A stretch of 64,000 bases of DNA from Rhabdornis inornatus (taxonomy: Eukaryota; Chordata; Aves; Passeriformes; Rhabdornithidae): contig VWZS01009792.1 in NCBI GenBank assembly GCA_013397075.1, forward strand, positions 757,058 through 821,057. Reading direction: 5' to 3'. The notes under the pieces were generated by a model. The model saw only the letters and a list, made by a program, of their open reading frames with translations. It did not search any database and had not been told where the DNA came from. Made by a program: the position numbers and the translations under genes. Positions 22,568 through 36,200 of the stretch are shown piece by piece; position 1 is the stretch's first letter, and every line of letters begins with the position of its first letter.

Positions 22568-25442
22568 ATAAACGTGCACATTTTCTTGAGATGTGTTCAA
22601 TTATAAGTGGAAAACATTTGGGCAAGCCAACATTGTGTTGAACATTTGGATTTAGTTCTTTGTGGGTAAAGTAATTTGTTGTGCGAACAATTTAAAACCA
22701 GCCCAGGATACCGTGGAATGTAGAGATTTCAGACTGCATAATCTAATGAGGCAAGGTTTTTGCTCTTCAGTATTCTAATAGCTGAAGCAGAATCAGATAT
22801 GAGACAAATTCAATATTGTGTTATTAAATTAAAGCTATATCTGTTGCTAGTGGGCTTCAAGAGTTCAAGTATTTCATAGAGCAAAATTTTATTTAAAGAA
22901 GTAGCCTGAAATAGAATTTTTGTTACAACATGGTAACTTCCCCTCTCCTCACACACAATAATCTACAATTTGTTTACGGTGCTTCAGTTATATATTGATC
23001 CTTCTAGTCACTTTGAAAATATAGAGGATTTAAGTACTAAACCATAGCTCTTTCAATGCATGATGCATTCCATCATCCCATCATCAGTATTCTGTGTGCG
23101 GCTGTCCTGATTCAGCCACTGGCTCCCCTGCTGCAGATCCTGTAACTTGAATCATGCGTAATAATATATTATCCTACTGGGGGCCTTCTTTCAGTAGGAG
23201 AGTGGTTTTATACCTTCTGCTCTAAGAGAACTGTTGGCTCCTTGCCACCTCATAGCCATTATTCACAGAGGCAATCAAGATAGTCTTCCTTAAGGAATAA
23301 CATCTGCACAACTGCATGTGCCAGAAATATGAAGCCTCCCCTCACGTTATAAATTTGGTTTTCTTGGGAGCAGGAATATTTGAGAATACTGGAGCAGAAA
23401 AGCTGGACATTTACAGGAATTCATCAAAAGTGTATTGAGTGTGCCATGTGCTGAAATCCAGTCTGTGAGGACATTTGGACTGGCTAAGGGAGGCAGAGGA
23501 GAAGAAAAGAGAAGCTGGTGGCTATTCTGTGATTTTTGACAATATGTAATCCAACTCATGTTTTTGACTTAGCTGATGATTAGTGCTGTATTAAAAATGT
23601 GATGTTTGCCTTGCTGACAAGGTGATTTTCTAACTAGGATGTTGATGGTATGGTGTCAGCTGGGACTGGAGCTGAATTTCCCAGGTTGAGAATCTAACCT
23701 GATTTGATGCATTCAACAGGATGCAATGTCAGTAGTGAATGAAAAACAGATACCAAAGGGGATCGAGAGCGTGGAAAATATGACCACTTCATAACAAAGT
23801 AGCAAATCTCAGAAACGCAGAATCTGAAAGCACGAATTGTGTTCATACGACATGAATTGTATCTGCTGGTTAAAGCTCTGTAGGGCATCTAAAGGTGAGT
23901 GAAAGCAGCTGCTTAGGGCAGAGAAAGAGGAACCCCAGATCTGTGCAAGTCTTTCAGCTATGGTGTGTGTGCACTGCTGCCATATGTAGCAGATACACCA
24001 GCACTGGGGCCTAAAATTTTCTTTCGTTCGCATGAATGTCACCCCTAAAACATGAAAAAAATATCCTGAGATCTTATTTTTACAGATATTCTTTTTGTGT
24101 AAGCATATAGAGGCATGATGTTTTCTGTCCTGTACAAATTGTTTGACCATTCCTGTTAAAGATAACAGATTTGTCATATTTGATTTAGGGAAGAGAGAGA
24201 GAAAGTATTGAGGAGAGAAAGAAGCAAAATTTGACTTAGAATGTTTTTCTCATCCTGAAGCTTGCATATTTTTCATTGAACAACAGCAATACAACTGTAG
24301 CAAATAATTCTACCCAAGATGTGTTTATTTCAGTACTGTTGATGTGTATATAGCAAGGGACAGTCTTCTTGTTGTCAGCATCTCTTGTTTTACCTTCTGG
24401 AAGACAGAAATAAAGTCTGTAACCTGGCTGAAAATCAAAAGTGCTAATATTTGGGAACTGAAGTTCTTCTGAGACTATAGGAATAATATTTAAATAGGGC
24501 TCATCTGGTGGCTGACTTTTAAAGAATCTTAGAGGGAAAACCCTCAACATCTGAGTAATTTCTCATACTTAAAATACTGTACAAAAAGATCAGAATTTTT
24601 TAAATAAACAAGGGAAGTCCACAGTAACGTGGCTTAGAAATAAGACAAAATTGCAAATAAGGCAAACAGGTTGGTGACTGCAGCTTATTTCCTGACTCAT
24701 TCCATCTAGAAGAGAGGAAGAGAACTTCCTAGGCCATTGATGCTCCATTGAAGAACATTCTCCATATAGTTATTAGGTTTTCAATAATAGGGATCAATAG
24801 GAAAAACAATACAAAAAATCATAATGGTTTGATGAATCATAAGAAGACAAATCACCTTCATGACAGCTGAACTCTGACATGACGAAACAGACTAAGCAGA
24901 GAATGGAATTTGCCATAGTTCACCCTATTTAAAAGAGGAGTTATGTCATTTGAAGGATGAGCCAGAGAATAACAGCAACTGGAAAATATGACATATTTCT
25001 TTTCTACTTCTGTGAGCAAATACATTGTACTTGATTCTGTTCTTCTGTGGCAGCATTTCAGCTTTCTGATAAAAGGCCTAACAAAAAGTCCATTCCACAG
25101 ACTTCTTTCAAAAAGTTATTGTTTCAATAACTGATGTTTCCAAGTAGGATATCTACATGAAGAAGGTATGGACGCTTAAATTTGTTTTCTGCCATGGCTT
25201 AGTGTATAAGCACCCTAGTTTTTACAATTCAAGCTATACCATCTATCTATAAGAAAAAAAAATGAGACTGGAAAGCTGTGGTGACACTAATAGTGAGTTA
25301 CAGCATGTAATTTTTTATGTAATATAATTTTTTGTTATACTTTACAAGAAGGTTCCTCTTTTCTCAAGTAGTCCATATTTAAACAACTGGTTTCATTAAA
25401 TCAATTTTTAGAATTAAGAGTGACAATACTAGGAAAACACAT
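22568..25442. other. Non-coding DNA, no recognised feature
   Basis: Mostly AT-rich sequence. A GTGAGTG donor-like site occurs near 23894 without a supportable exon. Minus-strand open frames of 122 codons (23809-24177) and 104 codons (24236-24550) have no recognisable domain. Confidence 0.6.
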
Positions 25443-26008
25443 TGTCATGGTTTAACCTCAGCTGGCATCCAAGCACCACACAGATGTTTGCTCACCCCCC
25501 AACCAGTAGGATGGGGGAGAGAATCAGAAGGGTAAAAGTGAGAAAAGTTGTGACTGAGATAAAGACAGTTATAGGTAAGAGAAGCACACACAGGTAAAGC
25601 AAAACAAGGAATCCTTTCATTGCTTCCCATGGGCAGGCAGATGTTCAGCACTCCCAGGAAAGCAGGGCTCCATCACATGTAATGGTGACTTGGGAAAACA
25701 AATATCATCACTGTGAACATCATTCCACCTTCTCCCAGCGTTATAGGCTGAGCATGACTCCATATGATCTGGGATATCCCTTTGGTCAGTTGGGATCAGC
25801 TCCCAGCTCCTTGTGCACCCCTCGCCCACTCACTGGTGGGATCGTGTGAGAGACAGAAAAGGCCCTGACTCTCTGATCTCTGATCACTGCTCAGTGGTAA
25901 TGAAAACATCCCTGTGCTATCAACACTGTTCCTATCACAAGTCCAAAACACAGCCCCACACCAGCCACAGTGAAGGAAATTAACTCTACCCCAGCCAAAC
26001 CCAGAACA
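25443..26008 (-). mobile_element. Solo LTR of an avian endogenous retrovirus
   Basis: The 566-base block begins TGTCATGGTTTAACC and ends AGAACA on the plus strand, the TG...CA ends of an LTR. Its body matches, from memory, an LTR type abundant in bird genomes. Transcriptional orientation is minus: read that way, CCTATAA (25741-25747) sits where the family has its TATA box, and the segment that usually opens the LTR lies at 25950-26008. No gag, pol or env sequence and no second LTR are seen nearby, so it is probably a solo LTR left by recombination. Flanking 5-base duplications are not obvious, which suggests age. The exact family (ERVL-like or other) is not assigned. Confidence 0.85.
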
Positions 26009-29000
26009 CGCTCTAAGGAATCAGTGACACTGCTGCCCTTTAAAAGGGCTGCACATCTGCTCTTTTTGCAACATTGAATTGGCTTCAATACTCCATATAA
26101 ATCAAGACTAGAATACCCTGTATATATTTATCTAAAGGCAAAGGATATTGAGCTATCTGACTTCTTTTACAGTCTACAGCGAAAGGGTAGAAATGGTAGA
26201 AAACTGTAGGAGAATGTCTGTCCTGCTGAGTTTGGTCTAAAAATACATATATATATATTTTTCACTTGGGCATATAAATATTCTTTGAGTACATTACTGA
26301 GATACACACTCGTCTAAGACTCTGTAGGAAAGAGCTTTTTTATGGGGTACTTTAATACTGAATCAAAATACGATCTTGGGTAAACAAGGTCAGTTACTAT
26401 TTTACTGACACTTCAGCTTTCCTCACTTTAAATTAGGTTGTGGGAAATGCAGTGTGATGGCTCTTCTCTGTATGAGAAAAAGCCTGTAAGGGACCCAAAA
26501 CTCCTTTCTGGAAGCAACCACAGAAAGACTGGTGAATATAGATATAGGAGTCATCAGTTCAAGGACAGTCCTACAATATTTTAAGGGCTGGTATCAGAAA
26601 AGGGGCTCTTTCTTGGCCTAAATGCTGCCCTGAAATGTCTTTATTTTCTTGGTGGGTAATGAGAGGGGAGCTGAGCAGTGCCTGCTGCACTACGTCACCC
26701 TGAAGGCCCTCAGACAGGAGCTTTGATGTGCAAGGCAGCAAACTGCTGACTTCTGGGGTTGTGTTTTTATTTCTTCATGCAGTTGTTTTCATTTTTCATG
26801 TTGCATGTCAGTGCTGTATTGCTCTTATTGGAAATTTTGGAATCTAGGCATGTTTTTTAATGCACCTATATTTCTCCATTTTATTCCTGCGTTTAAGTGA
26901 AAGAAGAAAACATCTTGTTATAATAAAATCCTTAATGTGATTAAGCCAATTGTTTTCACCAAGTTTGAATTTGAGCTCTGTGTCACTATCCAGCAATTAT
27001 AAAATTAAGCACTAAGACTTTGTTATGAAAACTATCACTTAATGTTTTTGGAAACTGTGTTTAGAAAGATTTAAAAAGTCACACTGAGTAAAGTGAAAAT
27101 CGTAGAAGAGTACCATGGTTTATAACAGCTTATGTTGGTGACCTCATTTGAGTTCATGGAGTAATGAAAGCCATCTCTGGAGGGCAAATGTAGAGAAATA
27201 TCTTTGCCAAATTCATAGGCTAGATGACTGGATCAAGGAGGGTTTAATTTCTTTTAATATAAATAATCAAGTCCAAAAGGCCCAATGACACAGACATTTT
27301 AAAAACCCCCTTAGATTGGCAAGATAATTAAAAAATATTCAGGTAATCTCAGGCAATGTATAACCATAGAAAGGGGAAGAAGCAGACCAAAACAGCATGG
27401 AAAGAAGGGTGCAGTTCTGATTAACTATCAGCTGTAACGTGGACCAAGTTACCTTGGTAGTGGAAGCAGACATGCTTTGTTAACAAGGTATGAGCTAACT
27501 TACCTTTGCAGCCAGCCAATTAGCTGAGGTAGATCCCTCACGTAGTTGAGATAAATTCAGTTTCACCAGATGGCTCTGCTTTGTGCAGTGTGTATCCAAA
27601 ATGGCTAAAGAGAGGGTCGCAAAAGCCAAAATTATCTTGAAAGTCAAAAACTAACCCTCATTCTTGCAATTCCAGTCTAGCATCAAAGTGATTGGAATGA
27701 GAAGGAATTTTCTTCAGAAAGGCCACATTTTATAAATATTTTATAAATATTTTATATGACAAGTACAGATTTCCCATTGTGGCTGGCAGTGTCCTGGTTC
27801 TGGCAGAGTATACGTTTTGTGCAGAATTTTACTTGGGGAAAAATAAAAGTAGATTATATTAACTTTGAGGACAGAAAGCTGGAACTGAACCACTAGGGAA
27901 TTTAACTGTGCTGCAAGAGGCTATGAGTGCAATGTCATTGTTTTGAAATCTATTGCTAAATACATCTAAATCTGTTTTAACACTAGTTGAATCCTTGATG
28001 TTGAATGTTTTCATAGCTGGAAATAAGTTTAATAAGTATGTATAGAGATAGAAAAATGCCCTGATCACAACCTGCTCAGTATCTCAGAAGTGTAATCAAG
28101 TCTTGTTCATGGCGAAGGTAAATTGATATTTTGATCTCTAGATCTGTTCTTCTGTTGGAAATTTGGAGGACTCAGAGGAGCGAGAAACTTTGGGCTGAAG
28201 CAGGAATGTGAGGATGACTGACCTCTAATATGGGGTTGTAGCAAGGAAGCCAGTCTTGCCTGCTCCTGTCATTAGCTGCTTGATTCTTGGGACTAAATTT
28301 TGCCCAGCCACTAAAAAATCTAAGGGATTATTCTTTTGTATACATCATAAAGGAGATAGAGATTACAGGGCTGCCATGCTTTGAAGAGAGGCCAAGTGGC
28401 AATAAGAAATATATTTAAAACATTTTGGGCTTTCCAGGGAAGGTGGAGTGATGTTTGGTTCTACTAGTGTTGGTATGAGGAGAAGCCTAGTAAAATACAC
28501 TGCAGTTGATTTGTGACCATTTTAGTGCATCTGATCTAGTGTGCAGAATTTGTGATGTTTTGCACCTGGTAGAGTGGATGGGGAATTTTTAGCTGTGCAA
28601 TGAAAATTGCTGTTTCTGTAAAATCTGAGCTAGCTTTGGGTGATGTTTGTTGAAAAAAAATTTCGAGTGTAACATAGGTATGGAATGGAAAAATTATATT
28701 CCACCCCAGGTCAACTCTTCTCAAAACAAATAAAAAAACACCTAATAAAAACTTTTATCTGGACTGACAAAAATGCACATAGCAAGTTTTATTTTAGCAT
28801 GTCATATTATCAGAAGAGCAGGAGCAGTTGGGCTTGTGTTCTCCTTTATGATCCATACGAAAAACAAGGAACAGGAGATATATTAATACATACAAACAAA
28901 AAGTGTGTATGTTTATGATGGAAAATTTCACCTAAGGACACTCCTGACTACAAAAATGATCTTTGTTCCAAAAGTTGCCTTTATTGTTCAGAGAGTGTTC

Positions 29001-31009
29001 AGTCAAATTCATGGATGGAAAACCTGGGAAGAACTGTTAAACACATTGGTTTTACCTCTAACTCAGGAAATGCCTGGCATATGAATTGCTGCAGACTAGG
29101 AAGTTATAGAAGGGAAGTATCTCTGTGTTTGTGTGTCCTTACATTTTTCTCTTAGGCATCCATTTAAATTGTCCTCAGTGCCATCTTCAGGAAACAATTG
29201 ACTTTAGCTATAATAAATAAAATACAGTTGAGCACATAGTATATGCACAAAACCAAAAGCAGCTAGCCACTAAATTGTTCTTTTTAGGGAATTTGATGGT
29301 GCATAAAATAAAGTGGAAACACTATTGTTAATTAAAACAAGATATTTTGGTTTCTTGAATGTTCAGAGGTGTTTACAATTTATCAGCAAAGCTTAAATAT
29401 TTCTGCATTTTTAAATCCTTTTGGAATGTCCCATTCAACATCAAATTTTTAAATTTGCCATACTTTGACCATCTTGGTAATGAAAGAAAATCCAGAATGG
29501 TAAAATACCTTGCTATGTAAAAATTTCTTACGTTGAGAATTTTCAGCAGGCTGCTATATTAGAGTGTAAGGCTGTACTTCCCTTTTCTATTAACTGAGGG
29601 ATGCTGACTTGTCCTAAAGCCTGCCTATCAAATACCTATGAAACAACCACTGAGTGTGTGAATAACTTCTTCTTAGATTCCCATTAATTTCTCCCAGGAA
29701 ATTTATATTCTATGGCTGTTTCCTGTAGATTACTTCAATTAGTGTAAGACTTTTAGTGAGAGGCAGTTATAATGCTTTGGATCTTTAAGTTATTAACATA
29801 TCATTCATGGTAATACATGCAAAATCTTGACAATGATGTAGATTTACTGTCCAAGCAGAATGGGCTTAGTACATGTAAATGTACATAGTTTTTGTAAAAG
29901 CTCTCATTGTTAAACCAGCTGCTCTAATCGGTCTACAAAACTGGAATTATTTCCCTTTGTTTCTTGTCTTGCAAAATACAGGCATAGAATTAAGACTATG
30001 ATAACGATGATTGCCATGCTGAAAAAAAAAATATTTACATTGTAAACAACACCCAAGCACTACTTAAAGCTGAAAACAAGAATAGAAGGAATGACAATCT
30101 GTTGGTGTTTCATAACAAAATATTTTTCCACTTAAGTCACTGAAAACCAACAAAATGCTAAGCCTAGTTGCCACAATTTTTAGAAAGTTACGATGATCAG
30201 AGAGATCTGGAAAATTCTGGGGTTTAATGCTTTTGTGGAGATGTTTCTAAATAGTTAAGACTATATCATTGTAAAAAATTATAACAATTGCATTTTCAAA
30301 TTGTTTTGTGAGCTCCTTTTGAAGACAGTCTATGTTTCTGCTTCCAATCCAAATCTGAAAACCAACATTGACATGAATGCTGATGTGAATGCAAACCATT
30401 ATGTTGATAGAGTTACATAATTTAAGTATGCATATTCATTTTCTGGCATGTATTTGAAACTATATTTGTGTCTTTCCTAAAAAATTTTGCTTAACTGACT
30501 ACATAAAGTCCTGCCCCACAGCTGTGTTTTTCTGTGCCATTCTGATACATACCTGAGATAGTCTGGGATTTTATTGCATTATCAGTCATTTTCCCTGTAG
30601 GGGACAGTGATAATCACTTGCCCCTTAGTGGCTTGTGTAGAAGATGTGAGATATTTGAGGCAGAACTTGCCTTCCTGTGCTGTGTGTTTGTTCAGAGCCC
30701 AGGGCAGGGGCCAGGGGAGCATCCAGGGGTTCACACTCTGTGACTCACACCTTGCTGGTGTCAAGGGAAATGGGCACAGTAGTTGGAGAAATGTGGTAAA
30801 GAAGGTTATTTCCAAAACTCTGCCTACTTTCTTTGGTGCTTCTGGCAGATGGTCTTTTGGAAACATGGCTTCGACAGGGTGTGGAGACAGCCTGAAATGC
30901 CAGCCCAAACCAGGACTGAGCAGTCACTCTGATCCCTGAAGTCACAGGTCTCCAGCTGCACATGAGCAGGTGTTGAGAGCAGTGGGAATGTGAGATATTG
31001 TGTCCAAAT
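26009..31009. other. Non-coding DNA with minor repeats
   Basis: AT-rich sequence with a short TA repeat near 26247-26261. The 30607-31014 part is richer in GC and open on both strands for 89-110 codons, but neither translation resembles a known protein. No transposon recognised before the A-rich tract at 31010. Confidence 0.55.
27727..27757. repeat. 11-bp AT tandem repeat, 2.8 copies
   Basis: The unit ATTTTATAAAT is repeated exactly twice and then partially a third time. Seen directly. Confidence 0.85.
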
Positions 31010-31065
31010 GACAAAAAAAAAGTAAAAAAAAAGGAAAAAGAAAAAAAAAAAGAAACAAAAGCAAT
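31010..31065. repeat. A-rich tract
   Basis: Runs of 8-11 A separated by single G, GT or GG bases. It lies about 40 bases beyond the 3' end of the minus-strand CR1 copy, on that copy's downstream side. The two may be unrelated, because CR1 normally ends in an 8-bp repeat and not poly(A). Confidence 0.75.
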
Positions 31066-31100
31066 ACAGTGCAGCAGTGCAATATGTTAAGAACAGGATG

Positions 31101-31440
31101 TTAAGAGTTGGAATGGACTTTAAAATTCATCGAGTTCCAACCTCCCTGCCATGGGCAGGGATATCTTCCACTATCCCTGGTTGCTCAAAGCCCCATCCAA
31201 CCTGACCTTGGACACTTCCAGGGATGGGGCAGCCACAGCTTCTCTGGGCAACCTGTGCCAGTGCCTCACCACTCTCACAGTAAAGAATTTCTTCCTAATA
31301 TTTAGCCAAAATTTAATATTTTTCATTTCAGACCTATTGCTCCTTGTTCTGTCACAATTCCTGATGAAGCCCCTTTCTACCTCTCCTGCAGGCCCCTTCA
31401 GTTACTCCAAGGTTGCTATCAGGTCTCCACACACTCTCAG
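31101..31440 (-). mobile_element. CR1 LINE, 3'-end fragment
   Basis: The plus strand reads as the reverse complement of the avian CR1 3' end. Diagnostic words are CCCTGCCATGGGCAGGGA (near 31144-31161), CCCCATCCAACCTGACCTTG (31191-31210), GGGATGGGGCAGCCACA and TAAAGAATTTCTTCCTAAT (31281-31299). The terminal 8-bp CR1 repeat is eroded. Similarity fades after about 31440. Typical 5'-truncated copy, with no coding capacity left. Confidence 0.93.
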
Positions 31441-33125
31441 TATTTATGTCACAGCAAACTCTGTCAGTTTCAGCAAAGAAATCTCACTTTATTTCTTTAA
31501 AATGTGGACATTCTCCAGTTGTTCAACATTGGCATTGTAGAAGAACTTTTAGATTCTTCTCTACAATCATGTTAATAACTTGTCCCTGTAAATGGTGTTA
31601 TTTTGCTCTATTCAAAATCTTTTTAAAATACAGTTAATTACATATTTCCTAAGTATGAGGATATAAATCAAGAATGTTTGACTCACAGTGCTGAAGGATA
31701 TAGAATCAGCTGTGATTGGAGATCCCTCTGTTTATCTGGTCCCTTATATTCTATTTTCTGATCTCTGTTAGTAAGGTGCACTCTGAAAAAGTGGTACAAA
31801 TACATAGAGAGCATTACTTTGAAGAATTCAACTAGTCATAAACAAAAGCATCCTTTACCACATTTGGGAAAGGAAGGAATGGAAAATAAAGAACTGATTT
31901 TTAAGGAATTACCTCTTGAAATAATCCATTTATCAGATCTTTTCCAACTTTTATGTACAGCTAGTGAACTAGACAATTTGCTCTCTCTCTTCTTTGTACT
32001 CAACATATTTTGAACTTTGATAATAGCAAGTTTATTTCCCACTGTAATTAAAACAATTCAGTCCATTGGTTCTGTCCTCCCTGTTGGTGGATCATTTCAG
32101 CAAGTCTTCATGCAAGTGTGCATTTTCACTCTGATCATGCCCTTTCCATCCAGTTTGAGGGAATTAGATGGATTCTCAAGGGAGCTCAAGCAACTCTTTG
32201 GATTGGTTTTGTTGAGGTAATTCATTCATTGGTGAAAAAATGGAATACCAACCAGGAAATATAGGAGCATGCTTGGATTCCTTTTTCAGTGGGAAAATTC
32301 TTGAAAGTAAAGCCTTGTATGATGTAGATTCATGGAGAATCATAGAGCTAAGTGCATCTGGTAAGCAACAGGCAGCAAGTCAGCTCAGGAGAAAAAGTGT
32401 ATTTACTGCAGGCAAAGGTCTTGTGAATTGCTTACTTAATATGAAACAGTGTAAGTGGCTTCCAAGGAAATGTTTGAAAGAATGAGGAGTTTATGTCACA
32501 AGTCATTTTGAAAAGGGTTAGTGTTTTTTTTTTAATCTCTTTGACCTGATAATCTGAAGCGTCAGCAACCTCTTTCAGTATGGAAAGCTCAGTGTTAGAT
32601 GTTTTCTCCAGTACCTGTGTTAACTTCTGTTGAGCTAGTTCTACATTATAGAAACATGCTTCCAGCTCCTATAGATTACCTCCCTTTGTTAGCTGCAATA
32701 TTCCATGCTGCATAGATAACCTTAATGTTTTGTTTTTTTTTCCTACTTAACCCTGATAGGCAGCTTAAGCTATTGTTTATCCTGTGTATTTTGGGCCAGA
32801 TGCTAGAAATCCCGATAAAATCCCACATCTAGAATCTTTGAAAAATGATGAATGAACGTGCAATTCTAGTGGTATGCTTTCCCATTGTACCTGGATAAAA
32901 TACTTTAAAGGACCCAAAGGATTTCAACTGGTTGCACAGACCACACTCGCATGATAAAAAATAAGCTTTGTGTTTACCTTTATTGAAAGAATTAATATAT
33001 ATTTGGTATTCACTAATATCCATTCCAGCTCCTGTTTCTCTGAATAATAAGTCAGTTGCATCCTCTCTGTCCAAATTTGGGGCTCTTGGGACCTTGGAAA
33101 ATGAAACATTCTTTAAAGGAATTAT
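31441..33125. other. Non-coding DNA between two CR1 copies
   Basis: AT-rich sequence. The first 100 bases may hold a badly diverged continuation of the CR1 copy, which I cannot confirm. Nothing else recognised. Confidence 0.5.
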
Positions 33126-33270
33126 CACAGCATCACAGAATGTTTTGGGTTTGAAGAGACCTTAAAAATCAGCTTATTCCAACCCCTTGCCATGGGCAGG
33201 GACACTTTCCACTAGACCAGGCTGCTCAGAGCCCCATCCAACCTGGCCTTGAACACTTCCAAGGATTGCC
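33126..33270 (-). mobile_element. CR1 LINE, short 3'-end fragment
   Basis: It starts with two diverged copies of the CR1 terminal 8-bp repeat (ATCACAGC, ATCACAGA) and then GTTTTGGGTTTGAAGAGACC, GCCATGGGCAGGGACACTTT, CACTAGACCAGGCTGCTCA and CCCCATCCAACCTGGCCTTG, all in reverse-complement CR1 order. Similarity ends near the GAACACTTCC word. Severely 5'-truncated. Confidence 0.93.
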
Positions 33271-36200
33271 TCAGTTTTGTTTTAAACTCTCTTGTTTCCA
33301 ACCCTCTGCTTCACAGTGGTGTTTGAAAAAGTTGTTCCATCCTTGTGATAGCCTCAAATGTATTCAGTGACTGTTTATTAGAGCAACACATGACAGACAT
33401 CTGTTAAGAGGGAGAAACCAGTGCATTTTGCTAAATTAGCTATTGGATTTGCCTGGCCCAATCAGAGAGGAAGTTTCAATATCACTTGTGAGAATGCTGG
33501 GAAGTGCTATTTAGAAAAGCAAGCTCATTTTCTCAGCTGTTACGTGGCTGTACATAATCTTTATAGCAGCACCTAAATACATTAAAGACTTTCACAGATG
33601 AGTTTATTTATTTGGTTTTATTACAAAGATAATGCAATTTGTTAACTGTTCTCTGGTGAGTTGCTCTATTCAGAGATGGGTTTTGGAGATAACACCAGGT
33701 ATTGCTATAATCTATTAGAGGAAGATTGATATTTTTGCTTGTGCCTCTTATTTGTCTCCTTATTTATTTTGTGTTTTTATTGAATTTACTTTTATGAACA
33801 ACTGGTAAATAAGAGCCAGCCTTTAATAGTGCTAGAACTACGTCTCCATGTAGGTTTTTATGGTCATGTATAAAAATACATTGTGTATAGCATTTGCATT
33901 AAAAGTTACAGTATATTAGAAAGGATACTTGAAATACTATTTTTTTGTATGTGTTTATAATATTTATGTTCTTTAATAATATTTAAGGAAAACAAATGAA
34001 GGAACATCTGATAGTGAAGATAGCAAATTTGCTAAAAGTACACATTCTGTTTAGCAATATAGGATGAATGCATGTTGTTAGGGGAATCACAGTCAATAGT
34101 TCTGTGATTTGTTGGTTTGGATTTTTATTTAGTGAAAATAGACTCAGAACAAAAAATTTAAACTTGACTTGTGGCAAGAGACCCAGTACAAGTGGAAAGT
34201 CAGTGAACACCTGCATTGGTTTTGTACAAAAACCCAATCAGACTCATGTTTGGCATGCACACTCTGTATGAGTATTTTGTGATGCTAAGAACTTCTTGAT
34301 TCTCATTTCCTGATTTTCTCAGTAGTACAATGCACTGTCTTGATCTGTTTTCTGTAAACATAGTGCTTGAAACCTTTCACATGAGATTTTCCTGGGCTAC
34401 ATTGGCCTAGAAAAGAAAGAATCCTAGAAATTTGTAGGAACGTTTGAAAAATCTTCCAACCTGAGAGAAAACACTTTATTTATAGAGAATTAACTGAAAA
34501 ACCTAAAAACCTGAAACTATGATGAGCTGCAAGACTTAGTTGAAAAAGTGCTTGGAGAAAATAAGGGGGAAAAAAGCCAGGGCAATGCCTGTGTGTGACT
34601 TGCTCAACTTTTCCCTCCCAAAAAGAAAGAAACAATCAAAAATTCTTTGCAAAAAGTTGTTAAACTTTTAAGGAAAAATTTAGGTCCAAATTAAAATATT
34701 TGGGAGTTTTTATAGATATCAGATAGCAAGGTAAAGGAAATCTTTACTAGAGACACATTTTAATTAATTAATTAACATGTTTCTTGTTTCAGCTTTTTTA
34801 TTAAATCAGAAATTGAATGTATTTTGTTCTGTTGTGTTCTATGGAGGCTAAAATGTGAAGGGAATTCTAGCACCTATTAGAAACCTTTGGATAAGATAAT
34901 ATAGGAGATTTACCACCACATATTTTTACGGCTAGTAATTCAATGATGAAAAGGATATATTTCTTCAGAAAGAGGGGAAAGTATTTCTCTTATAGCACTG
35001 TGCAGCATTTCAGATGAAGCACAAATAATTGTGATGAACACAGAAAGATTGGGGAAAGTGCTGAGCTTGTGTAAGCCTTTGTGTAGTCTCAGACAGTGTG
35101 GCTACACATCCAGTGTTTTTTGGGGAGTGGTTGTTAAGTTTTAATGCTCTTAGGAAGATGGACCAAGGAATATGAGAACTCCTGTGCAGGAGGCAGTTTC
35201 ATTTGTGAAGAGTAAACCACTGTAACAAAACAGTTGGACTCCAAGGCCTCTTCTATACACAGGTCTGTCACAGGTAGACTTGTGGATTAAAATAAAGGAT
35301 TTTTGCATGTGGAAGTAGTGTCATTTTATGTAAGAACTTTGACTTCTGGCTTCCTTATTCTTTCCATTCTACTGGGAAAACCCCATGTTCATAGTTACAT
35401 TGAATGCCTTTTGGAAAGTTCAACATAACTATAAATCAGCTTCTGGCTAGTGAAAACAAGTTGTGGTTGTCCTATAAGAAAGTGAAGCTTGTTGAGGTCA
35501 AAAGGCAAATTCAACTTCCTGCAGCAAAGCTTTTTTGATCTGATGGCTGTTCAGGATATGAGCACAGCTTTCCCTTGAAGTACATGTTGAAGCAAGAGAT
35601 GTCTTCTATTCAAAGATATCCACAGAACCTTCATCAATATGCTTTTATTTTGTGACTGGTTTGTGGTTTGTTTGTATTTGAAATCTTCCATGAATGTAAC
35701 ATTTCTATGTTGTACTGCAAAAAAAAGTAAAGGAATGGGGAAAGTGAAATGAAGAAAGGTGATTTGATAGGAAAATGATCACCGAGTAACATAGAAAAAG
35801 GGCTTAGGAAGAGATAAGACAAACTTCCACTAGAAATAAGAGCTACTAGCAAAGAAATAATGTCTGAGTTGGAAGTAGTTAAATTACTAATTTACATTGT
35901 TTTGGAAGTTGTTTCCATAGATTTTATCATAAACTCTCTTAATGCACTCTGATTCTGCTGTTTTCATTACAGTCTCTGGCTCTAGTTAAAGCAAGGACAT
36001 TTGATTTTGGAACGTGATGGTTACCTTGGAGCTGTTCTTCTGGACTCTGTTAATGGTTTGTCAAAACCTTTAGTATGCTGAATTTTGCAAGAAAGTTTGT
36101 GGGAAGCTGTTCCTTGTTATGGGGTTTTGGCATCTGTTCTTCATAATCAGGAGCAAAAAGTGCTGAGACCATGAAAGGAAGCTGGCAGTCAGGTTAGGTA

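Noticed and set aside
25891..26088. Minus-strand open frame with a hydrophobic stretch across the LTR end
   Set aside because: Most of it is LTR sequence, which is non-coding in this family. The hydrophobic look is accidental.
30582..31014. Overlapping 89-110 codon frames on both strands
   Set aside because: GC-richer DNA gives long frames on both strands. Neither translation resembles a protein and there are no good splice sites.
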